64,000 nucleotides of DNA from Oikopleura dioica (Eukaryota; Chordata; Appendicularia; Copelata; Oikopleuridae): assembly GCA_907165135.1 (NCBI GenBank), contig OU015566.1, positions 10,524,157 to 10,588,156 on the forward strand, written 5' to 3'. How positions within the stretch are numbered: position 1 is the stretch's first letter; every line of letters begins with the position of its first letter. Shown here piece by piece: positions 47,465 to 59,210 of this stretch. The position numbers were made by a program, and so were the translations under genes. A model generated the notes under the pieces. That model did not search any database, was not told the origin of the DNA, and saw only the letters and a program-made list of their open reading frames with translations.

Positions 47465-48193
47465 TTACTTTTTTTCACTTTCTCTCGTGCCATTTAACTT
47501 GAAAATAAAGCACCTACCTATCAAAAATATTGTAACATCCAGATGTAAATCTCCACCAAGGTCAAAGGGATGCTCAGTTTCAGTAAAAATATCAATTCTC
47601 GACGGCCTCATTGCAGATGCCCCGGCGCCAGTTGCTTTGAGAACCGATTCCTTCACCGCCCAAAATCGATAGAACTCGTTTAGTTGCGCCTCGACATTGT
47701 TTTTGGCCATGATTTGATCCCACTCGTTCGAGGTGCCCATGGATTTGTTCAGACGAAGCTTTGTGATGAATTTTTCGGGAGAGGATTTCCAGCTTATTGG
47801 CTTGTTTCGCAGAGCTATATCTATTCCATATTCGGCACCACTGTCTGTACTCGCTGTGCTATGTGGGATATGAGGAGATTTCTAGCGTTGAGTTAGATTT
47901 TACCAGACGCAAATTTGATGCTCTCCAGTAGTCGCTGCATGAGAAACGGAAATGCTCAAGCCATCAACAATTGGCTTTCCATTCTCCCCAAATCTCACAT
48001 TTTCTTCAGAAGGAATCTTCCCAAGAATAACTTTCGAGGAATAATAAAGCGACAATCGACCAAGAATCCTCCTCAGCTGCGCGTTTTCTTCAGAAATCTC
48101 CAGACAATATTTCTGCTCCTGCTTTTGAAGAGAACTCAACAAAAGAGGCCGAATGCTCTTTTCCGCGAGAAGATAAAATCGTAACAAGGACAT
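47465..48193 (-). CDS. AASDHPPT: 4'-Phosphopantetheinyl transferase (Sfp type)
   Basis: Transfers phosphopantetheine from CoA to acyl-carrier proteins such as fatty acid synthase and mitochondrial ACP. Exons 48193-47909 and 47881-47465 give 233 residues, shorter than the human enzyme (309). The core motifs are present: FGENGKPIV, SVSHAAT, YGIDIA (Mg-binding Asp) and FYRFWAVKESVLKATG (Mg-binding Glu and catalytic Lys). The intron between them is only 27 nt, with a weak GTCTGG donor. After HLDVTIF the frame runs to a stop without the usual last strands, so a further exon may be missed, perhaps via the GTAGGT donor just before the stop. An ATCACCAG acceptor lies one base before the ATG. Confidence 0.85.
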
Positions 48194-48279
48194 TCTGGTG
48201 ATGGATGGATTTTATTGGTTTCATAAGTGATGATTTTCTGTGTGGAAATAACTTTGATTTTTTTCGTGAAGAGTTGAAA

Positions 48280-48618
48280 TTAGAAATATTCGAGGGATGA
48301 AGATTCAGTGATGGATTGGCCATGTTGGACAGAATGGAGAGTTGCTGGCTGATTTGTGTGTGGGAGAGGCTTGAAATCGATGTTATTTTCAAAGAGACAG
48401 AACGAGGATACCTTGAAGACTCGTGCGTGGACAAATTTACCAGCTGCCGAGCATTTTATAAAGAAATTTGTGCCCGCAACGGTTTGAGTTCTGTATCCAT
48501 GAATTACGAAATCTCCTTCGACGCCAGTTTTCGCCGCCAAATCTGCTTTAACTGCCTCGAGAATGGCTTTAACCTCGTCGTCGACAGGTTTTACATCTGA
48601 TGGTCCGCCGCAAAGCAT
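48280..48618 (-). CDS. CSTB: Stefin-type cystatin (cystatin B)
   Basis: Intracellular inhibitor of papain-like cathepsins. Exons 48618-48412 and 48369-48280 give 98 residues, the same length as human cystatin B. The N-terminus MLCGGPSDVKPV has the conserved Met-x-Cys-Gly-Gly. The first inhibitory loop is QTVAG (QxVxG), followed by TNFFIKC, then FVHARVFK-PLPHTN (second loop), ending LEYF as in vertebrate stefins. No signal peptide, no disulfide pair. A TTTTGTAG acceptor precedes the start. It is a clean single-copy gene here. Confidence 0.95.
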   Translation of the reverse strand: MLCGGPSDVKPVDDEVKAILEAVKADLAAKTGVEGDFVIHGYRTQTVAGTNFFIKCSAAGKFVHARVFKVSSFCLFENNIDFKPLPHTNQPATLHSVQHGQSITESSSLEYF

Positions 48619-48869
48619 GATTTTCTACAAAATAGATGGTTGTTTAAAAGATTTTTTTTTTCGAAAAGGTGGCAGTAATTCTCTATTTTTGGCAGTTTTT
48701 CACGATAAAATGACGATAAAATGTGTGTTTTTGGAAAGAAGCGATGATGACATTGTGTGAACGATGGTTTGATTTTTGGTGTGTATTTTAGCAGTTTGAA
48801 GAGAGACTGACTCAGAGAGGAAACGAAAGATTTGTCTTTTTTCATTTTAACGAGTCTTAAGGAGATTTT

Positions 48870-49790
48870 CTATTTGAGGAGATGCTTGACGGGCGCGACG
48901 TATTTGTTGTAAAACGCAAGCTCAGCGTCGCTCATCTCGTGGGGATCTTGCTCGCTGTACTGTTTCAGTACTCCGAGGCTGATCTTGGTCAGATCATCTG
49001 TTCGTGCGAGCAGGGTGTTCATCGTTTTCTAAAAAGAGGTTGGTACCATCAGCTTGGTAGCCCAAGAAGTTGCGCAAGGTCCGGCTATAATATTGATTCC
49101 TGGAAGCCGCAAGCGGCTTTTCGAGTTTACTGTAAGAAAAAAGACGATTCTCTAGATGAAAAAGGCTTGATTTCTAAGAAATCCTTAGAACGGAACATTC
49201 TCTAGAACATCGAAGATCTCCCGCTGTTATTGATAAAGAGTCATTAGTCGCATTTGCGCGACGGTGAAAGGTCCGAAAAGCCGAAAATTTCAAGTAAGTA
49301 CAAAATATGATTGACATTTCGAATGAGAATAAATTAAGGTTGGATTCAACATGCGTAAAGCTCGAAAAAGTCGAGCGAGTTGAGAAGCTAAAGTTGCAAA
49401 ACGCAACGCACATCAAAGATATATTTTCTGAAAAGTCTGTTGACACAAATAAAGCTTTGAAAAAAAGCTTCAAACTATCAAGCATCAACTCCTAAAATTC
49501 TTTTGTGGAAAAATCTCGCTGTTCGAGATTTTCCTAATTTCTTGGATTTTGTTTCATATCAGCAGGGCAAAAATAAAGAAAATGGTAAACTGGCGAACCT
49601 CTTGAGCAGTTGTTGTCTTCGTCTCGGGAAAATCGTTGCTAGCCCCTTGAGAAGCTGGCAGACGTTTTTCAGATTTGGCCTTGAGTGCAGCGATTCGCAC
49701 TTGAAGGTCGCGCAAGCTCTGGCCGAGGTCCATTCTTTGCAACGATTTTCGCAAGCAGGAGTAAAATTCGTCTTGATCTACAAACACCAT
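48870..49790 (-). CDS. Small helical protein, 116 residues, unknown
   Basis: Exon 49790-49599 reads MVFVDQDEFYSCLRKSLQRM and a helical Lys/Ala-rich stretch. Exon 49028-48870 reads LARTDDLTKISLGVLKQYSE and ends YNKYVAPVKHLLK. The two join in phase 0 across a 570-nt intron with GT and AG ends. I recognise no family. The long intron is unusual here, so the exons could belong to different genes. Confidence 0.5.
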
Positions 49791-49966
49791 TTTGAACTTT
49801 TTATGCTTTATCTCCGGTTATTAAACAATAAATTTTAATGAAAAAATAGAAGGGAATTAAATCTTTCTATCCGAAGCTTGGAAGAAAAGTTGATAACTAA
49901 GGAACTTACAGTAACAAACATAAAACAACAAGAATCTATTCTAGAAACGGTCAATTTGTCTTATTT

Positions 49967-50506
49967 CTAGGTAATAATCTTGCCCTCTTTCGAAGGAAAA
50001 TTCTCCAGGGACTTGCTAAAGAGTCTCTTGTCCAATCCATCCGGACAGAAGACGCAGGTAACACCGAGTTTTTTCACGGTTTCGTGGTTGTTCATTTGGT
50101 TATCGTAGAAAATCATGTCGCTAAAGTCGATTCCGGATTTGCTTTTCAGCGCCGCGAAATGACGGTCTTTTTCTTTCTGAAAAGAAATGATTATTTATGA
50201 AGCAATTGCTGATCTTACCCTGTAAATTTCAACAAAAGAAAAGACATCTTCCAGCGCCAAATCGTCCCTGATTTTCATGTCTTTCATTTTCTTCTTTCCT
50301 CTGGCTGGAAAACCACTGGAAGATGCCACAGCTAGTTTCGCCCCTTTGAACTTTTCTCCTTTGTAAAGTTCAAGTAGAATCTCTTCAATGTCCTTCAAAA
50401 AGCCAACTGGCTTGTTCATGTAAAAGTCAAGTTCGGGGCCCCAAACGGTATCGTCCAAATCGAAAACGAACAGTTTCGGAATTCTTTGGACAGTTTTTTC
50501 TTCCAT
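49967..50506 (-). CDS. MDP1: Magnesium-dependent phosphatase 1 (HAD superfamily)
   Basis: Protein-tyrosine or sugar-phosphate phosphatase of the HAD fold, acting on glycated protein substrates in mammals. Exons 50506-50219 and 50176-49967 give 165 residues (human 176). HAD motif I is FVFDLDDTVWGPELDF (nucleophile and acid Asp), motif II is LAVASSSG, and motif III/IV is FSDMIFYDNQMNN with the family's Asp-Asn. GVTCVFCPDGL near the C-terminus is also typical. An ACAACAG acceptor lies 11 bases before the ATG. Confidence 0.92.
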
Positions 50507-51399
50507 CTTTTCTTTCTCTGTTGTTGAAACGGTTTTTACGATTTTGATTTTCTTCTGGTGCCATTGAAAAAGACTTTGAATGGAGCATTTAATGGACGGT
50601 GATTAGGACCCTCTGAAAAGAAATGACAATTACTCACTAGATCAAGAATCTAAAACGGGAGAAATACGAATCGTTTAAATGTCAATTACAGTATTCAAGA
50701 TTTAGATGTAGTCAAAACCGGCACTCTTTATCTACAGATGATAAGGGATATTCTTTTAGATATTGAAGAGGATGACTTTTATATAGGTAGGTAGAAGGAA
50801 TTTGGAGGCATAGAATGGTGAAAATGCAGATTCAGGGCATGGCAGTTGAGGTATCACGTGTCCTATCATTCAGTACAGAAATAATATACACAGTGAGGGC
50901 ATTGAGGACAAAGTAAAGCCTAATTACGTCTGAACAAGGTTCATAATCCCACCCTTTGACCCCCTAATCCCTCTGCTGACGACCACGAACCTTCTGCACC
51001 TTTCTCACCCCATGAATCAGATTACTCATGTGTTCCATCCTTTTTTAACTAGGCCACGTGTCCCCCGGGATGTATGGTCCGATTGTAGGATGACGACATG
51101 GCGTGATTGTAAGCCCTTTCTCCCAGGAGGACGAAAAAACAAAAATGATTCGATTTCTGAATCTGCGACCAATCAGGGGGCTTGGAATATGGTCCGATGT
51201 TTCTGGCTTTCGTCGATTCGACATTTTGAGTCATTCTCTTCTCATTCTCGAATTCCGAAAATCCGAAAAGGGGAAAGCAGGAATATAACGAAACGAAGGA
51301 TTAAGAGATCTTATCAGTAAATCCCCTCTTATCACCTCGATCATTTCTCGTTTTTACTTGAACAGAAGAAAAAAAATAGCACCAGAAGACTGAGAAAAT
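50507..51399. other. Intergenic region upstream of the spinster gene
   Basis: Divergent promoter region of MDP1 and SPNS1. An E-box TCACGTG lies at 50854-50860 and a CACGTG near 51055. Short open frames around 51012-51320 do not resemble proteins. An acceptor TTGAACAG lies at 51357-51364, before the SPNS1 start. Confidence 0.4.
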
Positions 51400-54300
51400 A
51401 TGGCTCTGGGCGACATAACAAAAGGTAACTGTAAATACGACAGAAAATGGGGTAAATATTTGGAGAATCGAACCAATGGGGTGGGATTTATAAGCTTGAA
51501 AACTTCAGACAGCGTCAAAATATTGCCCCAGGGAAGAAAACAAAGGCATTTTTAGGCTTTTGAGCATTTTCTCGATAAAAAAATAGGGAAAGAGTAGAGA
51601 AATTTTGGATTTAGAGTACCTTATTTCAGTAATTTTGTATTTCCGGAACGCTAAGTCAGAAGAAACGCAACTTTTTATTAGATAAACATCTCAAATTTGT
51701 ATTTTTGGCCAACTTTTTGGTAGGTCTGAGAGTTTTCCGTATATTCTGGTGAATAAATTATCGACGCGTGATTTGACATCAGTCAATTTTTGCGTTTTAT
51801 AGCCAATTAACCAATTTTTTAACCTCCTGGAATTGGCTCTACGTGCTATATAATTTCTCTCTTTTTTCTTTAAAAAATTCTTTACTCAATTGAATGAGGT
51901 CATTCTGAATTTAATAATCTTGTGATTCACGCAAAGTTCCTTTGTTCGAGCAACAAATGGCCTGATTTTTAGCCTTTATTACACTCAACAAAAATACGAG
52001 GCCAGTTGTCTTTCTGACAGAGCTAGAGTTTTTACGATATTGAGGAGAGTTACGAAAGTAAAACCATCGGTCTTTTTAACAAGAAACGACAGAGGAAGAG
52101 CTCCTCTTTCTTTGAAATGGTTGCTCATGATAATGAAGGATTCAATCGTAAGTTTTAGCAAACTGTTTTTGAAGAAATTTATTAAGGAAAAATTATCAAA
52201 AAATTTATATTTTATCAACTGAAATATTTTCTTTTTATTAGGAAAAAAGTTTGACGCTGAAAACATATTTTCAAAAAATAGAGATTTGAATCTTAGTCTG
52301 TCAGATTTCCATAGATAAAAACCAAAGGGCAAATAAGTTGGAGTTTGAAACCACAAGTTTGAAGCTCAAGCTTTACCGCCACTTTTTTTGCCGGTAGGAA
52401 AAGCGCTGAGATCATTGAATTCTTGACAGCTTCGCTTTAGGCAACAGGTTTTTAAAAGTTTCTTTCTAGCGCCTGATCGAACAGAATACACGCCCGTCGC
52501 AACGCAAAACACTGCATCAGAAGACTCCATCAACGGAAATGGATTTGGCGAGAGTGATGTCGCCCTCATTTCGCGCCAGAAGAAGCCCCCACAGTTCTCC
52601 AATCTGCAGAAGTATGGCACGCTTTTGGTACTCTTCGCGATCAACATGCTCAACTACATGGACAGATTTACAATCGTGGGCGTTCTTGCCGCCGTAAAAA
52701 GCGAATTCCAGATTGACAATAAGCGCGCCGGTCTCTTGCAGACGGCTTTTATGATCAGGTGAGGAAATCACACTCGCTTTCTTTTTCGCTTCTTGAGCAA
52801 AAATTCTAGTTACATGTGTCTCTCCCCTGTGGTAGGCTACCTGGGGGATCGATACAACCGAAAAGTCATCATCATTTTGGGAACTCTCTTCTGGGTTTTT
52901 GCCGTTTTCTTTTCATCCTTCATCAATGGCCCTGAAAACTTCTGGTGGTTCGTCATCACCCGATGTCTCGTCGGCATTGGCGAGGCGAGTTACAGTTGCA
53001 TTGCGCCAACTATCATTACAGACATGTTCGAGCCAGAGCGAAGAAATAATGCAGTTTCTTTCTTTGTCATCGCCATTCCTGTTGGATCTGGCGTTGGTTT
53101 TATTACTGGTAGTCAGGTGAAAACGATCCATGCTTTCTTCGTTTAAATAATCATTATAGATGGTGAATCTAGCCAAGAAAATGGGCTGGGGAGGATGGGA
53201 ATGGTCTCTCCGAGCGACTCCTCCTCTTGGCCTTCTTTGCGTTCTTCTTCTTTGGATCATCATGCCACGAACAGTTCCCCGAGGAAGCTCAGATGGCGTC
53301 ATGAACGAGAAAGATACTGGTTACGCTGAAGATCTCAAATACTTGCTTCGCAACCGATCCTGGTGCCGCATTACTGCTGGTAAGAGCAACTAAGTTTACT
53401 TTCTATCAGTGCATTTTTTCACAACCGTTTCTCATTGCCTTTCTTCAGGTTTTATCGGCGTTAGTTTCTCCATCGGTGCACTCTCATACTGGTTCCCACA
53501 GTTTATCGCCTCTGCATACGTCCTTCGAGGAGAAATCAAGCCCTGCGTCACCTCTGATTGCGAATACTCCGATATCATGTTCAAATTCGGCCTCATCACC
53601 ACCATTTCCGGACTTGGAGGCGTCGCCATCGGCTTGTTTTCCTCTAACAAGTTAAAATCGAATCCTGATCGACCAAAGACGGGAGATGCGGAGATCTGCG
53701 GAATGGGACAATTCGTTCTTGGGTTCTTTACATTCATCGCCCTCTTCAGCTGCTTGAAAAGCGCGAATTTGACCTGGTTCTGTGGTTTTACCGCGCTCAT
53801 CGGAGGATGCGTCAATTGGGCGCTCATGGTGAACATGACGATGGAAACTTGCGTGCCCAAACGAAGAGCCACAGCTAACGCGGTTCAGATGTTCCTTGGA
53901 CATGCCCTAGGTGAGACTCTTTTCTCGCTCGTTCGATTTTTAACTTGTTTATTCCTGTAGGCGACGCTATTTCCCCAGCTTTAATCGGCATCATGGCAGA
54001 TGGCATGACCGAAGCCCGCGGCTTTTCCGCCGATACTGAACCATTCCTCCTTGGCTACCACGCTCTTCAGTACAGTATGCTCATGTGCCCGCTTATGTCA
54101 CTCTTTGGCGGAGCCATGTTCCTCTGGACTGGTCTTTCCATGGTCGAAGATCGAGAGAACGTAAGTTTTTTTTCCTAACATTTATTGATCAAATTTTGCT
54201 TTATAAACTACTCTTTCAGGCGTTATTAATTGCAAAAGGTGATGAAAATATCATGCTTCAACAACGTAAATGCACAGATGTGCATGTTTTTACGTTTAGT

Positions 54301-54659
54301 ATGTGTACTGTCGGAATGTTTCATTGCCGGAGAATAATCAAAAACTAATTCTAACTTAGAGAATCTCTAACTTGCAAGAAAATTAAACAATAACTTTTGG
54401 ATATCTTTTGACTACTCGTATTGGCTTCTATATTTTTTCGTCCGTATAGTATTCGTAACTGTATATTATGTGATTGTTACAGCATGAAATCTTAATGTAG
54501 AAAAAACGGTTCGTTTTCTACTTCAAGTAACATTTTCTTGTTCAGGTGGAGAGGTACATCCGAGCGGGCGGGGACGAGAGTGCCCTGATCAGCGGGGGCT
54601 CGAGCCGAACATCGTCCAGCAACGACAGTCATAACAGTTCTTCATTCCGTCGAAGGTGA
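51400..54659 (+). CDS. SPNS1: Spinster-type lysosomal lipid transporter (MFS)
   Basis: Proton-coupled exporter of lysophospholipids or sphingolipids from late endosomes and lysosomes. Exons 51400-51424, 52470-52758, 52810-53116, 53160-53379, 53449-53910, 53961-54160 and 54546-54659 give 538 residues (human SPNS1 528). Twelve membrane segments are expected. Signatures are INMLNYMDRFTIVGVL, the MFS motif GYLGDRYNRK, WWFVITRCLVGIGEASYSCI, WGGWEWSLRATPPLGL and SYWFPQFIASAY. The first exon has only 25 nt (MALGDITK plus one base) before a 1-kb intron; the junction AAA G|CG CCT keeps phase. The C-terminal tail is Ser-rich. SPNS1 and SPNS2 are not separable by eye. Confidence 0.93.
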
Positions 54660-55477
54660 AGTCCTCTTCATCGGTGATCAACTCCCGAGATTTCTCCTTA
54701 TTCGATAAATCTCGCTTTTGTTCAAGCAGCCACTTTTTCACTTTACCCAAATAGCCCAAAATCCTGTTTGCGTTTTTGATAGATTCATGTATTCTTATGT
54801 ACCAATGAGCTTAAAACATTTTATTTATTATTAAAAGAAACTAGTTCTACCGTTTCCACATCAATATCACGTCATGACTTCATTTAATCTAAATAACTTC
54901 AATCAAGAGCATAGATCACACGCCCACTGTTTATTTTCAATTTTAGTTAATATTTTGGGATGCTAACTATTTAGTTTATTTTATTATTTTATTTGTTGAA
55001 TACTTACTTGCTGTAATCGTGACGATTCAGGTTGCGATTTTCGCGAAGGCTCTGGGGCGCCATCATCCGCCGGGTTTTCAGAGTTTGATTTGCCCGGGCT
55101 GGGTTGTTACTCACCTGTCACCTTCTGTCACCTTAATTTCAGTCACTTCACTGCCTTTATCTCTTTACAGTCACACATGCATTTCTTTATTACACGCCTG
55201 TAACTATCAACTTTCAATGCGCCGGCGTCATTCAATACTCGGCCCAAAAAACTAGCTTCTGATGCTTTATTTCAACAAGCAGCAACTATTCAAAACGCCT
55301 GTTTTTATACACTACCTTAGTACGCTGTTTCTCTTGGATAGATAAATATCAACTTGTGTTTCACTATTCTAGCTTGCTTATTATTACTGTTAAAGATAAA
55401 CAAATAAAGCGTTGACGAAAGACTACCCTGTGATTCGGAGTTTCAATGTCAATGAGATGATTTTTATTCTGGTAAAT
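54660..55477. other. Noncoding gap between SPNS1 and the 3.9 kb element
   Basis: AT-rich 3' flank of SPNS1. No coding, RNA or repeat structure recognised. Confidence 0.5.
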
Positions 55478-56211
55478 TAGGGTCGGCCAAAAAATTTTTT
55501 TGATCTCCAATTCTTTTGAAACCAGTTTCAGTGGATTCGCGGTGGTCAAAAACCTTTATAAACCAAAAATTGTTGAGATCCGATGTTCAGGTCTCATTCA
55601 AGGGCATTTTTTCCAAAAATTGGGACTTGAATTTGACATACTTGCTTAAAAAAATTAAATTCACTATATATTCAAGGCAAATGATATATTTGGTGGGAGA
55701 ATATGATAGAGAAGGGTTCAAATTATACAGGTAATTAACAGAAAAGAGATTGAGTACTCATATACCATTTTTATGGAAGGGTGTTTTGTGCCAATTACCC
55801 TTATATATGGTTAACTCAGGTATTCATTCATCCATAAATCAATAAAAAAAGATGTTTCAATCCCAAATTTTTGCTCATAAGTTAGATTAAACACTAAAGA
55901 ATAACTTTGCTCTTTCCGAATGCTTATATGAGTTGGGGAATTTTTTTTAATAATTTTTAAATAAAACTACTGGATATTTACGAGAACTTAAAAATGAAGA
56001 AAAAAGTCTTATAAGAGGACAAAAAAGGCTCAAATTCTTATCTATATGTTTGAACGATGATAAGAAATTATTAACTGAGTATTGTGTGGATATTATGAGT
56101 GATATTCATGAGAGTCTATTATCAGAGGATCTGTTGGTCTCTATCTGTATCATTAAGAGGTCTTGAATGACCTTCAGCACTATGAATGTAGTTTCTAGTC
56201 GTTCAAATTAC

Positions 56212-56968
56212 ACAAAATGTCTTTTTGAATTATGCTAACATCATCAGAAGTCCTGCTACTGATACCTATGATCTGTAAGGTAATGTCTGTATTAGAAACG
56301 CTTAGTCAATGACTCCGAAAATTGCATACATTCATTAACAGGGCGAAAGATGCCAAAAATGTCTTTTTGGATAATCGTCAAAGTATCAGAAGTCCTCTAA
56401 CTGATGCCTATCATCTGTAAGTCAGTGTCTGTATTAGATAGGCTCAGTCAATGACTTCCGAAATTGCATACAGTCATAAACAGGGCTAAAGATGCCCAAA
56501 ATGTCTTTTTGCATAATCCTCAAAGTATCAGATGTCCTCTAACTGATACCTATCATCTGTTAGTCAGTGTCTGTATAAGAAAGGCTTAGTCAATGACTTC
56601 CGAAATTGCATACAGTCATAAACAGGGCTAAAGATGCCCAAAATGTCTTTTTGCATAATCCTCAAAGTATCAGATGTCCTCAAACTGATACTTATCATCT
56701 GTAAGTCAGTGTCTGTAATAGAGAGGCTTAGTCAATGACTCCGAAAATTGCATTCAGTGATAAACAGGGCTTAAGATGCCCAAAATGTCTATTTGAATAA
56801 TCCTCAAAGTATCAGAAGTCTTTCAACTGATACCTATTGTCTGTAAGTCAGTGTTTGTATTAGAAAGGCTTAGTCAATGACTTCTGAAATTGCATACAGT
56901 CATTAACAAAGTTCAAGATGCACAAAATGTCTTTTTGGAAAATTCTCAAAGTATTAAGAGTCCTCTAA
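56212..56968. repeat. 142-bp tandem repeat, about 5.3 copies
   Basis: The string TGTCTTTTTG or a close variant recurs with exactly 142-bp spacing (G of GTC at 56219, 56361, 56503, 56645, 56787, 56929). Other landmarks such as GTATCAGA, GTCAGTGTCTGTA and TTAGTCAATGACTTC keep the same phase. There are no length changes between copies, which suggests recent expansion. Confidence 0.92.
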
Positions 56969-57419
56969 TGTTTCTCACTGGGGCACGCCAATAAAACCGA
57001 AGATCGCCAATTTTCACTCATTTGCTCATGCTGACTCATTTTCACTCAGTTCTATTTAAATGACTGTTGCGTTTTCCTAACTGTCTTAAAATTTTTTAAT
57101 ATTGTGAAAATGAAATGTCAAGCTAACGCCCAGTTACCATAGAACGTAGGCTTACTTTAAACGCATGATAGTTTAGCTAAGAATGGTTTGATATGTTTTC
57201 TGAAATTTTATTGCTGTAATAGGATTTGTCACGTATTTCTCAAAATAAAATCTCAAAGAATTTCGCTTATGGGGTTTTATGAAAATCATTGATAAAGTGG
57301 TAACAGCCAGTAATCCGAAGTTATTAGCGCGCTTTGCGGAAATCGTTTGCAAACAAGCCAAAACAATGTCTCAAAAGCGCAAACACCCGTTGTGGAACAG
57401 ATCCTAACGCCCATAGTAC

Positions 57420-58870
57420 GGAGGCTCACTTACGGAGGCCAGCACCCTTTCTTGGATTCAATTAGGTACGGGGCCAAGCCGACTCGTAGGAAAGGCCAGC
57501 CTTATCTCTTGAATTCGGTTAAGTAAGGCGCAAAAACGACCCGAAAGGGAGGCCAGCCCCGACTCTTGAATTCAGTCGGGTAAGGGGCGTAGCCGACCCG
57601 AAGGATAAGAAAGCCCCGTCTCTTACATTCAGTCAGGTAAGGGGCGACGCCGACCCGAAGGCAAAGCTTGCCCCGTCTCACAATTCAGTCAGGTAAGGGA
57701 CCAAGCCGACCCGTACCTAACTGTATCCAACAGACGAGGCTTGGCTCCCCTTCGGCTTGGCTTGGCCCCTTACCTGACTAAATTTAGGAGAGGAGGCTTG
57801 CCTCTCGTCCGGGTCGGCTTGGCTCCTTACCAACCTGAATCCAAGAAACGGGGCTGGCCTCCCCCTCCGGGCTGGCTTGGCCCCTTAACTAACTGAATCC
57901 AGGAAACGGGGCTGGCCTCCCCTCCGGGTCGGCTTGGCCCCTTACCTAACTGAATCCAAGAAACGGGGCTTGCCTCCCCTTCGGGTCGGCTTGGCTCCTT
58001 ACCTCCCTGAATCCAAGAAACGGGGCCAGCCTCCTCTCCGGGTCGGCTTCGCCCCTTACCTACCTGAATCCAAGAAACGGGGCTGGCCTCTCCTCCGGGT
58101 CGGCTTGGCCCCTTACCTGACTGAATTAAGGAGACGGGGCTTGCCTCCCCTCCGGGTCGGCTTGGCCCCTTACCTAACTGAATCCAAGAAACGGGGCTGG
58201 CCTCCCCTCCGGGTCGGCTTGGCCCCTTACCTAACTGAATCCAAGAAACGAGGCTGGCCTCACCTTCGGGTCGGCTTGGCTCCTTACCTCCCTGAATCCA
58301 AGAAACGGGGCCGGCCTCCTCTCCGGGTTGGCTTGGCCCCTTACCTAACTGAATCAAAGGAACGGGGCTGGCCTCTCCTTCGGGTCGGCTTGGCCCCTTA
58401 CCTACCTGAATCCAAGAAACGGGGCTGGCCTCCCCTCCGGGTCGGCTTGGCCCCTTACCTGACTGAATTAAGGAGACGGGGCTTGCCTCCCCTCCGGGTC
58501 GGCTTGGCCCCTTACCTAACTGAATCCAAGAAACGGGGCTTGGCCCCTTACCTAACTGAATCCAAGAAACGGGGCTGGCCTCCCCTTCGGGTCGGCTTGG
58601 CTCCTTACCTACCTGAATCCAAGAAACGGTACTGGCCTCTCCTTCGGGTCGGCTTGGCCCCTTACCTGACTGAATTAAGGAGACGGGGCTGGCCTCCCTT
58701 TCGGGTCGGCTTGGCCCCTTACCTGACTGAATTAAGGAGACGGGGCTTACCTTCCCTTTTGGTCGGCTTTGTTCCGTATCTGACTTAATTCAAGAGACGA
58801 GGCTCGCCTCCCCGTCGGGTCGTTTTCGCGCCTTACTTTACTGAATTCAAGAGAGGGGGCCGATGTCCGC
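57420..58870. repeat. 57-bp GC-rich satellite in two opposed arrays
   Basis: The unit contains CCTTACCTAACTGAATCCAA and GGGTCGGCTTGGCCC. From about 57717 to 58870 some 20 copies run in one orientation; from about 57420 to 57716 four or five diverged copies run in the other. As 57 is a multiple of three, long frames stay open on both strands, but they are not genes. Base composition is far richer in GC than its surroundings. Confidence 0.92.
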
Positions 58871-59210
58871 TTCGAGTTGGTCTTTCACCCGGGTTCCCTC
58901 GGAAGGTTTACGGCAGATAGTGAACGAAAGTGGCTTAATGTGGCAGTTTTCGGCCAAGCAAGGCTATTTATATATTTTTTTGAATATTGGTCTTCAACCA
59001 GTTGGTCTTCTAGTAAGGGGGTCCTCCGAGAGGTCCTCCGGCAGAAAGTGACCGAAATTGGTCGAATGTGGCCATCCAAAGCTTTTTAATTTTTTTTCTA
59101 TTATTGGTCCTCCAGCAGTTTGTCTTCCAGTAAGGGGTCCTCCGGAAGGTCCTCCGGCAATAAGTGGCCAAACTTGACCGAAGTCGGCAACCACTTGCCA
59201 ATCAAGGCTT
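58871..59210. repeat. Tandem repeat of about 118 bp, 2-3 copies
   Basis: Units share TCTTCCAGTAAGGGGTCCTC-like and GGTCCTCCGGCA strings, seen near 58988-59105 and 59106-59200, with a more diverged copy before them. It lies between the 57-bp array and the right end of the hAT-like element. Confidence 0.7.

Noticed and set aside
50854-50860. E-box TCACGTG upstream of the lysosomal SPNS1 gene, a possible TFEB (CLEAR) site
   Set aside because: It lies about 550 bp upstream and lacks the full CLEAR flanks. A single 7-mer is not enough evidence.
57934-58788. A 284-codon plus-strand open frame, and a 176-codon minus-strand one, over the satellite
   Set aside because: They are by-products of a 57-bp repeat whose length is a multiple of three. 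Both strands stay open and there is no splice, start or promoter context.
56212-58870. Regular repeats that might suggest a CRISPR array
   Set aside because: Units are contiguous with no unique spacers, and the genome is eukaryotic. These are satellites.
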